Part shown: positions 8,885 to 16,447 of the stretch, piece after piece
How the letters are laid out: each line of letters opens with the position of its first letter
Numbering within the stretch: the stretch's first letter is position 1
Assembly: GCA_964642855.1 (NCBI GenBank)
Contig: CAZXSK010000009.1
Coordinates: 1-64,000, forward strand
DNA length: 64,000 bases
DNA from: CAZXSK01 sp964642855
GTDB lineage: Bacteria > Planctomycetota > Phycisphaerae > SM23-33
Direction of reading: 5' to 3'
Translations under genes and position numbers: made by a program
The notes under the pieces: model-generated
Databases searched by the model: none
What the model was told of the DNA's origin: nothing
Seen by the model: the letters and a program-made list of their open reading frames with translations, nothing else

Positions 8885-10498
8885 TTACGAAACGCGGAGG
8901 AGTTCTTCCATCCGCTCGGTCGGTGCATCCAGGCCACCGATGATGGTGTAGACCCGGAGGCTGTCCTTCTGGTCCTCGTAGATGCCACGGTGGACCGTCG
9001 CCTGACCGGTGACGTCGGTGAGGACGTCGAAGGCGTGGTTGATGCTGTCCTGCAGGCCGGGCGTGTTGGCCATGATCTTCTTGCCGCCAACGACAACCGA
9101 GCCGGCCACCCGTGCGGTATCGAGGTTGAAACCACTGGCCAGGAGGGTCTTGGACAGGTTGCTCTTCATCGCCTCGGAGATGTCATAGCGCCTCTGGAAG
9201 AAGTCGACCTTCGTAAGGCCCATGATCATGCAACCAGCCGACTGCATGATGCTCTGGTAGTCGACCGAGTCGAATGCCGTATAGGGGCTCGACAGGGCCG
9301 AAAGGCGATTGAAGATGTCAAACAGTCCGGCCACGGTCGTGTTGATCGTGGGCCAGAACTCCCTGACTGTCAGACCCGGGTACATGCGGGAGATCTTCTC
9401 GTTGTCGACGATGATCAGCGGGGAGATCTCACCGTTCATGGCCATGCGGGTGAGTTCCTGAAGCGACTCGTAGGCGTTGCGTCCTACCTTGGGCGAAGCG
9501 GCTTCGCCGTCGGTGGGCAGGGTGCAGAGCACGCCGATACGTCGCTCGGGATTCCGCAGACCGATGTGCTTGGCACAGGTACGGATGGTATCGATCAGGG
9601 GCAGGACGCTGCCCGATCCGGTGCCACCGCCGCAACCCAGGGCCAGCATGATGTGATCCACGTTGTCCGAGAACGTCTGCTCGACGGAGTGGATGATTTC
9701 CTGGCGGTACTGGATGGCTGCCTGCTGGCCTCGGCTCATGTCCTTGCCCGCACCCTTGCGGCCGATGTCCATGAGGATTTTCTGGTTCTGAGGCATGCGG
9801 AGTTCGTCGAGGTCGTGATAGGCGGTGTTCAGCGCCAGGGTCTTGGCATAGCCAAGCTCGCTGAAGGCCTTGACAAGCCGGCCGCCACACTGGCCCGTAC
9901 CGATCCATCCGAACTTGGTCGAACCGCGATTGGTGTCCTGGGCGCCCTTCGACGGAGCATCCTGGGGGGAGTACTCTTCCAACGCCAGGGTCGGAACCAG
10001 CTCACGCGAGGATCCCTTGGGACCGGCCTGGGAGGCATTGGTCACCTGGGGCTTGCGGGTCTGGGTGTTGGCCTGGCTGCGAGCACGCGAGGCGCTGCGC
10101 TTGCGGGCGGTCGAACGCTTGGCGGCACCGCGCTTGGCGGTGGTACGCTTGCGCGACGAGCTGGACTTCTTGCTTGCCGAAGACTTGCCTGAAGACTTGC
10201 GTGCGTTCTTCACAGCCGAGGCAATACGCTTACGCTGGCTGACGGCGCTGCTCTTCTTCGAGGCGGACGTCTTCTTCGCGGCGCCCTTCTTAGCGGTCGA
10301 GCGCTTCGAGGCGCTGGCCTTGGACTTCGTCCTGCTCTTGGCCTGGGGGCGGCTCTTGGACTTGGTGCTGCTCTTGGACTTGGGGCTGCTCTTGGCCTTG
10401 GCCTTGGCCGTCGAGTTCTTCTTCGCAGTCGAGCGCTTCGAGGCGCTGGCCTTCGACTTACTGCCGGTGCTGCTGTTCTTCTTGGTTGCAGGGGACAT
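8885..10498 (-). CDS. tubulin/FtsZ-superfamily GTPase with histone-H1-like N-terminal tail
   Basis: A 537-residue protein in two parts. Residues 1-165 contain no Asp or Glu and are almost wholly Lys, Arg, Ser, Ala and Thr. They include a perfect 13-residue repeat (SKASASKRSTAKK at 15-27 and 59-71), like H1/AlgP-type DNA-binding tails. Residues about 195-537 are a tubulin-fold GTPase. Its T1 loop is GTGQCGG (about 200-206), NT at 224-225 matches the NTD position of FtsZ, and the T3 region is KGAGKDMSRG (248-257). T4, the tubulin signature, is GGGTGSGS (290-297). The T7 catalytic loop is FDSVD (409-413), which keeps both acidic residues of FtsZ NxDxxD but not the Asn. Canonical FtsZ lacks the tail. 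ATG 10498 has AAGGAG upstream, and the next Met (235) lies inside the GTPase fold, so the tail belongs to the protein. It is monocistronic with its own terminator. It could be an FtsZ-like/CetZ-like cytoskeletal protein tied to the nucleoid; that role is inference. Confidence 0.85.
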   Translation of the reverse strand: MSPATKKNSSTGSKSKASASKRSTAKKNSTAKAKAKSSPKSKSSTKSKSRPQAKSRTKSKASASKRSTAKKGAAKKTSASKKSSAVSQRKRIASAVKNARKSSGKSSASKKSSSSRKRTTAKRGAAKRSTARKRSASRARSQANTQTRKPQVTNASQAGPKGSSRELVPTLALEEYSPQDAPSKGAQDTNRGSTKFGWIGTGQCGGRLVKAFSELGYAKTLALNTAYHDLDELRMPQNQKILMDIGRKGAGKDMSRGQQAAIQYRQEIIHSVEQTFSDNVDHIMLALGCGGGTGSGSVLPLIDTIRTCAKHIGLRNPERRIGVLCTLPTDGEAASPKVGRNAYESLQELTRMAMNGEISPLIIVDNEKISRMYPGLTVREFWPTINTTVAGLFDIFNRLSALSSPYTAFDSVDYQSIMQSAGCMIMGLTKVDFFQRRYDISEAMKSNLSKTLLASGFNLDTARVAGSVVVGGKKIMANTPGLQDSINHAFDVLTDVTGQATVHRGIYEDQKDSLRVYTIIGGLDAPTERMEELLRVS

Positions 10499-10736
10499 TC
10501 CCGATTCTCCTTGTTAACGGACCCTCTTGACTGGTAACCGTCGCTCAACTGGTTGTTCGGAGGACTGAAGGTGCAAATTTACGCCAGCCTCGGAAAAATA
10601 AGAAAATCCTCCCATTGACGTCAGGTACCCCTGCGCCCCAGACACGCCAATGCGCGCAGTCCGCGCGCCGATCAACCACAGCCGTTCTACTCGATGGGAA
10701 CATGGGAATGTCTACCGAAGCGCCAGGCCCGGCAGG

Positions 10737-12167
10737 CTAAAGGTCGAAGATCTTGCCCGGGTTCAGAATGTTCTGCGGGTCCATCGCGCGCTTCACCGAA
10801 CGGAGCATCTCGATGTACTCCGGCGAGACGAACATGCCCATGTACGCCTTGCGCTTGTGACCAATGCCATGCTCGCCCGAAATGCGCCCGCCAAGGTTTG
10901 CCGTCAGCGTATACAGCTCGTCGAGGATCTTCGGAAAGGTCTCGTCCCAACGCTCCATCGACCACTCGGGGTTCTTAACGATTCGCGTGTGAAGGTTGCC
11001 GTCCCCAGCGTGGCCGTATGCGGGAATGCTCACGCCGTAGCGGGTGGACAGGTCCTCCATGCCGGCGACCAGTTTCGGAATCGCCGCCATGGGCACCACG
11101 AGGTCTTCGTTGCCCTGGTGCACGGAGACCACCGCGAAGGCTTCTGCGATGTTCTTGCGAACCTTCCAGATCCGCTCGGACGTGGTCGAGTTGTCCGCAA
11201 CGTAGACTTCGATCGCGCCGGCGTCGAGGCACTGCTCGCCAATCATCTCGTACTCGCGCTGCACCTGCGACTCGTCGGGCCCGTCGACGGTAATCAGCAG
11301 CATCGCGCCGGCCTGCTCGTAGGGGATCGACTCGTTGAGATACTCGCACGCCGCGCGAACGCTGGTGCGGTCCATGAACTCGATGGCCGTGGGAATGATC
11401 CCGCCCTGGGTCATGATGCGCGGCACGGACGCGATGGCCTGGTCGGCCGACTCGAACAGCACCAGCAGATCGACATTGGCCTTGGGCATCGGCATGAGCT
11501 TGAGCGTGATCTCCGTGAAAACCCCCAGCGTTCCCTCCGAGCCGATCATCAGGCCGATCATGTTGTACCCGGTGACATCCTTGATCAGCTTGCCGCCCAG
11601 GCGGACGACTTCCCCGGCCGGGGTGACGACCTCCAGCCCGGTGACGTATCGACCCGTGACGCCGTACTTGACCGCCTTGCCCCCGCCGGCGTTCTCGGCT
11701 ACGTTTCCGCCGATGTAGCACGTCTCCAGCGACATGGGATACCCGGCGTAGAACAGGTCGTACTCGGCGAGGGCTTGATTGATTTCCGCAGTCACCACGC
11801 CCGGCTGGACGACGACCATCATGTTCTCGGGGTCGATTTCCAGGATGCGATTCATCCGGTCGACCAGCAGGACGATACCCCCGGCAAGCGGAACCGCGCC
11901 GCCCGATAGCCCGCTGCCTGCTCCGCGCGGCGTAACGGGGATCCGCTCGCGCGAGGCGAGCTTCAGGATCGCCGCGATCTGGTCGGTGGACTCCGGGCGG
12001 ACGACGACCTCGGGCATGGCTGCGTACTTGGGGTCGGGAATCTCGTCGTGCGAGTAGGGCTCGAGTTTCTCGGCGTCGCCGAACAGCACGTAGCGCTCGC
12101 CGACAATCTGCCGGAGCTGGTCGACGATCTCCTCGGTGACGGGGTTGTAGGTGTTGTCCGTCGTCAA
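10737..12167 (-). CDS. glcD: FAD-linked oxidase, glycolate oxidase/D-lactate dehydrogenase GlcD-type subunit
   Basis: A 476-residue FAD-dependent 2-hydroxyacid dehydrogenase. The FAD-binding PCMH domain (about 55-235) holds PRGAGSGLSGGAVP and YIGGNVAENAGGG. The C-terminal oxidase domain (about 240-476) has the conserved HAGDGNLH metal/active-site segment and ends GEHGIGHKRK...NPGKIFDL. The start is a TTG at 12167, 7 bases after the antitoxin stop, with GGAGTAGG upstream; no ATG is available. It is the last gene of an operon headed by etfB and etfA, so electrons from lactate or glycolate very likely pass to the Etf flavoprotein. The same grouping occurs in the acetogen LctBCD complex, where it bifurcates electrons to NAD; whether this one bifurcates is not shown. 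Confidence 0.85.
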   Translation of the reverse strand: MTTDNTYNPVTEEIVDQLRQIVGERYVLFGDAEKLEPYSHDEIPDPKYAAMPEVVVRPESTDQIAAILKLASRERIPVTPRGAGSGLSGGAVPLAGGIVLLVDRMNRILEIDPENMMVVVQPGVVTAEINQALAEYDLFYAGYPMSLETCYIGGNVAENAGGGKAVKYGVTGRYVTGLEVVTPAGEVVRLGGKLIKDVTGYNMIGLMIGSEGTLGVFTEITLKLMPMPKANVDLLVLFESADQAIASVPRIMTQGGIIPTAIEFMDRTSVRAACEYLNESIPYEQAGAMLLITVDGPDESQVQREYEMIGEQCLDAGAIEVYVADNSTTSERIWKVRKNIAEAFAVVSVHQGNEDLVVPMAAIPKLVAGMEDLSTRYGVSIPAYGHAGDGNLHTRIVKNPEWSMERWDETFPKILDELYTLTANLGGRISGEHGIGHKRKAYMGMFVSPEYIEMLRSVKRAMDPQNILNPGKIFDL

Positions 12168-12174
12168 GGAGAAC

Positions 12175-12351
12175 CTACTCCCGGGAGGAGTTCTGCTGTT
12201 TCCTGAGTTGGTCCTGCTGCCGCCTCAGTTGCTCCGTGCGCCGGCGCCAGAATTCGAGTTGCTGTCCTCTGGACAATCCTTGCGTTTTCCTTTGCAGGAC
12301 TTGGGCGCCACGTCTCTTCATCTGCACGCAGTCAAATGTCTTTGTCTTCAT
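12175..12351 (-). CDS. small antitoxin-like protein paired with the PIN toxin
   Basis: A 58-residue protein beginning MKTKTFDCVQMKRRGAQ and ending in a Gln/Arg-rich helix (RRRTEQLRRQQDQLRKQQ). The MKTxxFDxVxMKRxxA opening is that of small antitoxin-like proteins encoded beside PIN-domain toxins. Its ATG at 12351 lies inside the end of the PIN gene, which stops at 12332 (20-base overlap), so the two are translationally coupled. The glcD TTG start follows its stop by 7 bases. The toxin-first order is the reverse of classical vapBC. The antitoxin role is inferred from the pairing and the family opening. Confidence 0.65.
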   Translation of the reverse strand: MKTKTFDCVQMKRRGAQVLQRKTQGLSRGQQLEFWRRRTEQLRRQQDQLRKQQNSSRE

Positions 12352-12805
12352 AGTGCACGACCTCGCGGGGCGACCGGATCTCCAAGCTGCCCCAACCATT
12401 CTCTACATTGACTTCATTATACAGGCGGATGCGATCCAGGTTCACGATATGCCTGAAGTTCCAGCTCACGATCAGTTCACACCGATTGACCGACGCCACC
12501 GCGACATGGAGAGCATCATCGGCGGAGGATACGCCAACGATCCCGGCCAGCAGGTAGCTCTCCTGGAGCGACAGGGCATGGTCATCGATGTCGAGCAGAT
12601 GGGTCAGCGGAAGCATCCGCTCGAACAGATTCCGTATATCCTTGGGAGCGGGCTCAAGCTCTTCCTGAACAAGCGCTGAACTCGCAAGTGTGTATCGCTT
12701 GTTTCTTACCTCTTGCATGAACATCTCGCTCGGAAGGCGAAATTCGTCGTCGAAAACGCCACCGAAGACAGATGTATCTGCGTAGACCAGCGCTGGACTA
12801 CTCAT
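12332..12805 (-). CDS. PIN-domain ribonuclease (VapC-like toxin)
   Basis: A 157-residue PIN-domain protein. The acidic active-site pattern is visible: Asp in YADTSVFGG near the N-terminus, Glu in LVQEELE, Asp in SSADDALHVAVA, and the SWNFRHIVN segment typical of the fourth motif. Members cleave RNA (tRNA or mRNA) with Mg2+ and are usually held by a co-encoded antitoxin. The start at 12805 overlaps the stop of the membrane-protein gene by 8 bases, and its end overlaps the antitoxin gene. The module therefore lies inside the etfBA-glcD transcription unit. That is unusual, because such modules are normally self-contained. Toxin activity is inferred from the family. Confidence 0.8.
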   Translation of the reverse strand: MSSPALVYADTSVFGGVFDDEFRLPSEMFMQEVRNKRYTLASSALVQEELEPAPKDIRNLFERMLPLTHLLDIDDHALSLQESYLLAGIVGVSSADDALHVAVASVNRCELIVSWNFRHIVNLDRIRLYNEVNVENGWGSLEIRSPREVVHYEDKDI

Positions 12806-13124
12806 GGCCGTTGCTCTCCCCGGGAAACCCGTCCTTCGGATGCACCTTGACGTCCACGTGCTTGCGCGGCCTGGGGGGTTCGGCGTCCGGGTCGGCGGTA
12901 TTCCAGCCGGACATCTGCTGCTCGATGTGGTCGCGCAGCGCCTCGGTATCCCGCTGGAGCTTGCGCTTCAGAAGCCACCCACCGATGAGGGCGAACGGCA
13001 GGATCACGATCGCAAGCGCAGCAGCAACCACCACCGCAAGCGCGGTGAAGATGGATCCGATCAGCCAGCCGAAGAACGACTGCCTGCGTGACGGTTTCGG
13101 CAGTTGGATCCGCACCCAGCGCAT
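12798..13124 (-). CDS. small membrane protein in the etf-glcD operon
   Basis: A 108-residue protein of unknown family. A basic N-terminus (RIQLPKPSRRQS) is followed by one long or two short membrane helices (about residues 17-50, very rich in Ala, Val, Ile and Leu). An RKLQRD helix and a charged, Pro-rich cytoplasmic tail follow. Its ATG overlaps the etfA stop by one base (TGATG), so it is translated with etfA. A membrane anchor or quinone-side adaptor for the Etf/dehydrogenase would fit the context, but there is no direct evidence. Confidence 0.65.
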   Translation of the reverse strand: MRWVRIQLPKPSRRQSFFGWLIGSIFTALAVVVAAALAIVILPFALIGGWLLKRKLQRDTEALRDHIEQQMSGWNTADPDAEPPRPRKHVDVKVHPKDGFPGESNGHE

Positions 13125-14161
13125 CAGCGGCCTTCCTTTCCGGCGGCGTCGTGGTTCCTGGCCTGGCGGACGGCTTCGGTCAGCGCGGGCAACACAACCA
13201 TCATGTCACCCACGATGCCCAGGTCCGCCACCCGGAAGATCTGGGCGTCGGCATCGGTGTTGACGGCGACGATGGACTCGGCCGTCTGCATGCCGGCAAG
13301 GTGCTGGATACTCCCCGACGCCCCCGCGCCGACGTACAGCCTGGGGGTAACGGTCTTGCCCGACAGGCCGATCTGGTGGGCGTAGTCAACCCAGCCTCGG
13401 TCGACGACGTCGCGCGTGGCGCCGATCGCTGCGCCCAGCACGTCGGCCAGTCCCTGGGCAACGGGCAGGTTGTCAGCCTTCTTCATGCCCCGCCCCACGG
13501 TGACGACCACGTCGGCGTCCTGCACGCCCTTCTCATCGGGGAACGGCTGGAAGTCCACCCGCCGGACCCGACTTGCCAGCAGCGCTTCGTCCGGTTGATG
13601 CCGTTGGATCATGCCCGTGCGGTTCTCCTGGGCGGGTGCAGGCCGGGTCGAATGCGGCCTGACCGTCGCCATCTGGGGCCTGTGGTCGGGCGTCTTGATC
13701 GTGGCGAGCACGTTGCCCCCGATCGCCGGGCGCGTCTGGAGCAGGTTGCCCGTTTCCGGTTCGATATCCAGCACGGTACAGTCAGCGGTGAGCCCCGCGT
13801 GGACCTTCACCGCGACGTAGGGCAGCAGCGTCCGTCCGGTGGAAGTCGCCGCAGCAAGCAGGATCTCCGGCCTGCGCTGCTCGATGAGTTCGGCAAGGCA
13901 GGCCGCGTAGGGTTCGGGCAGGAAGTGCTCGAGTTGCTCGGCTTCGGTGGCGAGGACCGCATCGGCACCGCGGTCGATAAGTTCCTGCAGGTCGCGGTCG
14001 TCGATCCGCCGGCCGAAGACAACAGCAGTCAGACTGCAGCCCCGCTTGTCGGCCAGTTCCCGTCCGCGCGTGAGCAGCTCGTGGCTGACGCGCTGCACGC
14101 GCCCACCTTCCTGTTCGGCAAGGATCCACACGCCTTGATGTTCGTCGGGCAGGTGACTCAC
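13124..14161 (-). CDS. etfA: electron transfer flavoprotein subunit alpha
   Basis: A 345-residue EtfA. The N-terminal alpha/beta domain (about 1-190) is followed by the FAD-binding domain with VVTVGRGM, GATRDVVDRGWV, HQIGLSGKTVTPRLY, AGASGSIQHLAGM and IVAVNTDADAQIF, the canonical Etf-alpha signature. The start is a GTG at 14161 overlapping the etfB stop (GTGA); no ATG is in range, and this position gives the usual length. With EtfB it forms the heterodimer that carries electrons from flavin dehydrogenases. Here the likely donor is the GlcD-type enzyme encoded at the end of the operon. Confidence 0.9.
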   Translation of the reverse strand: MSHLPDEHQGVWILAEQEGGRVQRVSHELLTRGRELADKRGCSLTAVVFGRRIDDRDLQELIDRGADAVLATEAEQLEHFLPEPYAACLAELIEQRRPEILLAAATSTGRTLLPYVAVKVHAGLTADCTVLDIEPETGNLLQTRPAIGGNVLATIKTPDHRPQMATVRPHSTRPAPAQENRTGMIQRHQPDEALLASRVRRVDFQPFPDEKGVQDADVVVTVGRGMKKADNLPVAQGLADVLGAAIGATRDVVDRGWVDYAHQIGLSGKTVTPRLYVGAGASGSIQHLAGMQTAESIVAVNTDADAQIFRVADLGIVGDMMVVLPALTEAVRQARNHDAAGKEGR

Positions 14162-14952
14162 AGCAGATCCCTTTCGCGCAGGAACTCGACGAATCGCTCG
14201 GCTGCCTGGGCGACGGCGACATCGTCGCGCGCGACGAGTTTCTCGCATTGGCGGGCGACCTTGGGTCGGTGGATCTTCACCACGCGGGTTGGCGACCCGC
14301 CCAGCCCGAGGTCGGAGGCGTCCACGTCCAACTCGCCCGGGCCCCAGGTGGGAATCTCAGCCCGGCGGGCAGTCTGCTTGCCGCGCAGCGTCGGAAGGCG
14401 CGGGAAGCCGATCTCTTTGACGATGGTCAGCACGGCCGGTAGCTGGACTTCCAGGAATTCGTGGCCGGTTTCGACGGCGCGGCGGACGCGCGCGGACCCG
14501 CCGGACGGGTGTATGTCACTGACGTAGGTTACGACGGGCAGGTCAAGGAACGCCGCGATCCCAGGCCCGACCTGGCCGGTGTCGCCATCGGTCGCGCGCT
14601 CTCCGCAAAGGATGAGGTCGAACTCGCCCAGCCTGCGTGCCCCGGCTGCGAGAGTGCAGGCGGTGGCCCAGGTGTCCGCCCCGGCGAAGGCACGGTCGCT
14701 GAGCAGCACGCCGTCGTCGCAGCCCATGGCGATGACTTCCCGCAGGGCCGTGCTCGCCTTGGGAGGGCCCATGGTGATGGCGGTGACCGTCGCGTCGCAG
14801 GAGTCCTTCAGGCGCAGGGCGCTTTCTACCGCGTAGAGGTCCAGCGGGTTGACGATGGCTTCGACGCCTTCGCGGATCATCGTGCCGGTCTCCTCGTCCA
14901 TGCGGACGGCCGAGGTCTCGGGCACCTGCTTGATGGGAACCAGTATTCTCAT
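14158..14952 (-). CDS. etfB: electron transfer flavoprotein subunit beta
   Basis: A 264-residue EtfB, first gene of a six-gene operon. It begins MRILVPIKQVPE, with the AMP/flavin-site segments NPLDLYAVESAL, ITMGPP, CGERATDGDTGQVGP and the C-terminal KEIGFPRLPTLRGK family signature. Subunit length and signatures match both ordinary and bifurcating Etfs. A structure-based alignment would be needed to decide whether this is the bifurcating group. A consensus promoter lies at 15008-15036, and GGAGGAG precedes the ATG. Confidence 0.9.
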   Translation of the reverse strand: MRILVPIKQVPETSAVRMDEETGTMIREGVEAIVNPLDLYAVESALRLKDSCDATVTAITMGPPKASTALREVIAMGCDDGVLLSDRAFAGADTWATACTLAAGARRLGEFDLILCGERATDGDTGQVGPGIAAFLDLPVVTYVSDIHPSGGSARVRRAVETGHEFLEVQLPAVLTIVKEIGFPRLPTLRGKQTARRAEIPTWGPGELDVDASDLGLGGSPTRVVKIHRPKVARQCEKLVARDDVAVAQAAERFVEFLRERDLL

Positions 14953-15007
14953 GGTCGAAGGCGGGTCTCCTCCAGAATGCCCCGTCGGGGCGTGACGTAG
15001 CATCCCA

Positions 15008-15036
15008 TTTCTAGCGGGCGTGGTGGCAGGGGTCAA
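15008..15036 (-). promoter_or_regulatory. promoter of the etfB operon
   Basis: Minus-strand TTGACC (15036-15031) and TAGAAA (15013-15008) with a 17-base spacer, 56 bases before the etfB ATG. Confidence 0.5.
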
Positions 15037-15137
15037 GCGATCCCGTGGCCTCCTCCGGCTGGATGTCTCCGCCGGTGCTCCTGAAAGGGTAGTCCGGCGG
15101 GGCAGACGGACATTGCGCACAAAACCGCCCGGGGCTA

Positions 15138-15167
15138 TTGGCCGGTTCCGAACGGGGATTGTATGCT
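15138..15167 (+). promoter_or_regulatory. promoter for the 151-aa lipoprotein gene
   Basis: TTGGCC (15138-15143) and TATGCT (15162-15167) with an 18-base spacer, 38 bases before the ATG at 15206. Confidence 0.45.
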
Positions 15168-15205
15168 CTCTTCAGACAGGGCAGCGGGTGCAGGAGGAAC
15201 AGGGC

Positions 15206-15661
15206 ATGGGCATCTGTAAGCAATTTGTATGCAAGGGCTTGGTTCTGGTCTTGATCGGGCTTGTCGCGGTGTGTCTCACCGGATGCAGCCAAGGCGGGCC
15301 TTCCGCCCACGGGCCCGAGAAGGTCTACATCTGCAGCGACGGTTCCTGCGAAGCTCCGCCCCGGGTCAAACCGGCGGATCAGCAGCTCGATGTCTCTTAC
15401 TTCCCGGAACTCGGCGAAAATCCCCCTCCCGAAGCGGCCGCTGTGGCGATGGAGGACCACCGCGGTGTCGAGTGGCTGGACCGGCCGCTGGAGACCCGCG
15501 AATACGGCTTCTCCGAAGCCGTGAATTTTGATCGCAGACCCGACATGGCCGAGCGTGTCTTCAACCGTGCGGTTGACAGTGGGGTGTGGTTCGGTGTGAA
15601 CCAGGCGCTGGGCGGCGGTCCCGCCATGGCAGGCATCCTGTTCGCCGCGAGGCAGTTCTAG
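15206..15661 (+). CDS. lipoprotein of unknown function
   Basis: A 151-residue protein with a lipoprotein signal (hydrophobic LVLVLIGLVAVCLTGC, lipid-bearing Cys at about residue 25). The mature part is Pro- and Glu-rich with no domain I recognise, and ends in a Gly-rich MAGILFAARQF. The ATG at 15206 has AGGAGGAA upstream. It is convergent with the YbjQ-like gene, with only 16 bases between stops. Membrane-anchored periplasmic location is inferred. Confidence 0.7.
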   Translation: MGICKQFVCKGLVLVLIGLVAVCLTGCSQGGPSAHGPEKVYICSDGSCEAPPRVKPADQQLDVSYFPELGENPPPEAAAVAMEDHRGVEWLDRPLETREYGFSEAVNFDRRPDMAERVFNRAVDSGVWFGVNQALGGGPAMAGILFAARQF

Positions 15662-15677
15662 CCCCCCGTTGGTTGGG

Positions 15678-16001
15678 TTACCGGTCGTCCTCGATCACGA
15701 CCGCCGTCCCGAAGGCCAGCAACTCTGCCGCTCCGCTCATCAGCGCCGAGGTGGAGAATCGCATCGCGACCACCGCATTGGCGCCGAGTTGCTCGGCTGA
15801 TTCCTTCATGCGGTCGATCGCCTGCTCGCGCGATTCGGCGATGAGCTTGGTGTACTCGGAGATTTCCCCGCCGACCACGTGACGCAGCAGGGCGGTGATA
15901 TCCCGGCCGACGTGGCTGGCGCGGATGGTGTTGCCCCACACCACGCCCTTGCTCTCGACGATCCGCTTGCCCTGGATCGTCTCGGTCGTCACGCAGATCA
16001 T
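15678..16001 (-). CDS. YbjQ-family (UPF0145) protein
   Basis: A 107-residue member of the YbjQ/heavy-metal-binding-like family. It is recognised from the opening ICVTTETIQGKRIVESKGVVWG, the TALLRHVVGGE region and the terminal GANAVVAMRF...GTAVVIED. The family forms small decamer-like rings of unknown function. It is the third gene of a sigma/anti-sigma operon: its ATG overlaps the anti-sigma stop (ATGA at 16001-15998). That coupling suggests it belongs to the same stress response; this is an inference. Confidence 0.85.
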   Translation of the reverse strand: MICVTTETIQGKRIVESKGVVWGNTIRASHVGRDITALLRHVVGGEISEYTKLIAESREQAIDRMKESAEQLGANAVVAMRFSTSALMSGAAELLAFGTAVVIEDDR

Positions 16002-16447
16002 CGCTTCACCTCTCTGGAGTATCGGTCGGTCTTGCAGGCAGCCAGTCTCTCGCGAAGGACCGACAGGAACAGCACCACCAGTCCGAGAACGCCGACCGAG
16101 ATCCCCGCACGCAGCAGCAGGGCGGTGGCGGTGTCTTCGACGACCCAGTGGATGAACCGCGAGGCGATGTACACGGCGATGCCCGCGACCCCCGCGACGA
16201 AAAGCAGCCAGCCGGTGCGACGCTCGAGACGGTTGTACACGCACTGCCAGTAGCGTTCGAGTTGTTCGTCTGTGGGGTCGGCAAAGCTCAGCGACGCCAG
16301 GTCTTCGTTGAGTCTGCGGAACTCGTCGAGTTCGCGACGGAGCTGTTCGTCGCTTTCCAGCTTCTGTTCGAAGGCGGCCTTGTCTTCCGGCGAGAGTTCA
16401 CCATCGAGATAGGCCATCATCGTCAGTTTCGGGTCGGTAGGGGTCAT
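15998..16447 (-). CDS. membrane anti-sigma factor
   Basis: A 149-residue protein. The N-terminal cytoplasmic helical domain (about 1-70) contains MAYLDGELSPEDKAAFEQKL, typical of short anti-sigma domains. Two membrane helices follow (about 80-98 and 110-130), then a short basic tail. It has no zinc-binding HxxxCxxC. The ATG overlaps the sigma-factor stop (ATGA), the usual way an anti-sigma is coupled to its ECF sigma. It would hold the sigma factor at the membrane until a signal releases it; the signal is unknown. Confidence 0.8.
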   Translation of the reverse strand: MTPTDPKLTMMAYLDGELSPEDKAAFEQKLESDEQLRRELDEFRRLNEDLASLSFADPTDEQLERYWQCVYNRLERRTGWLLFVAGVAGIAVYIASRFIHWVVEDTATALLLRAGISVGVLGLVVLFLSVLRERLAACKTDRYSREVKR

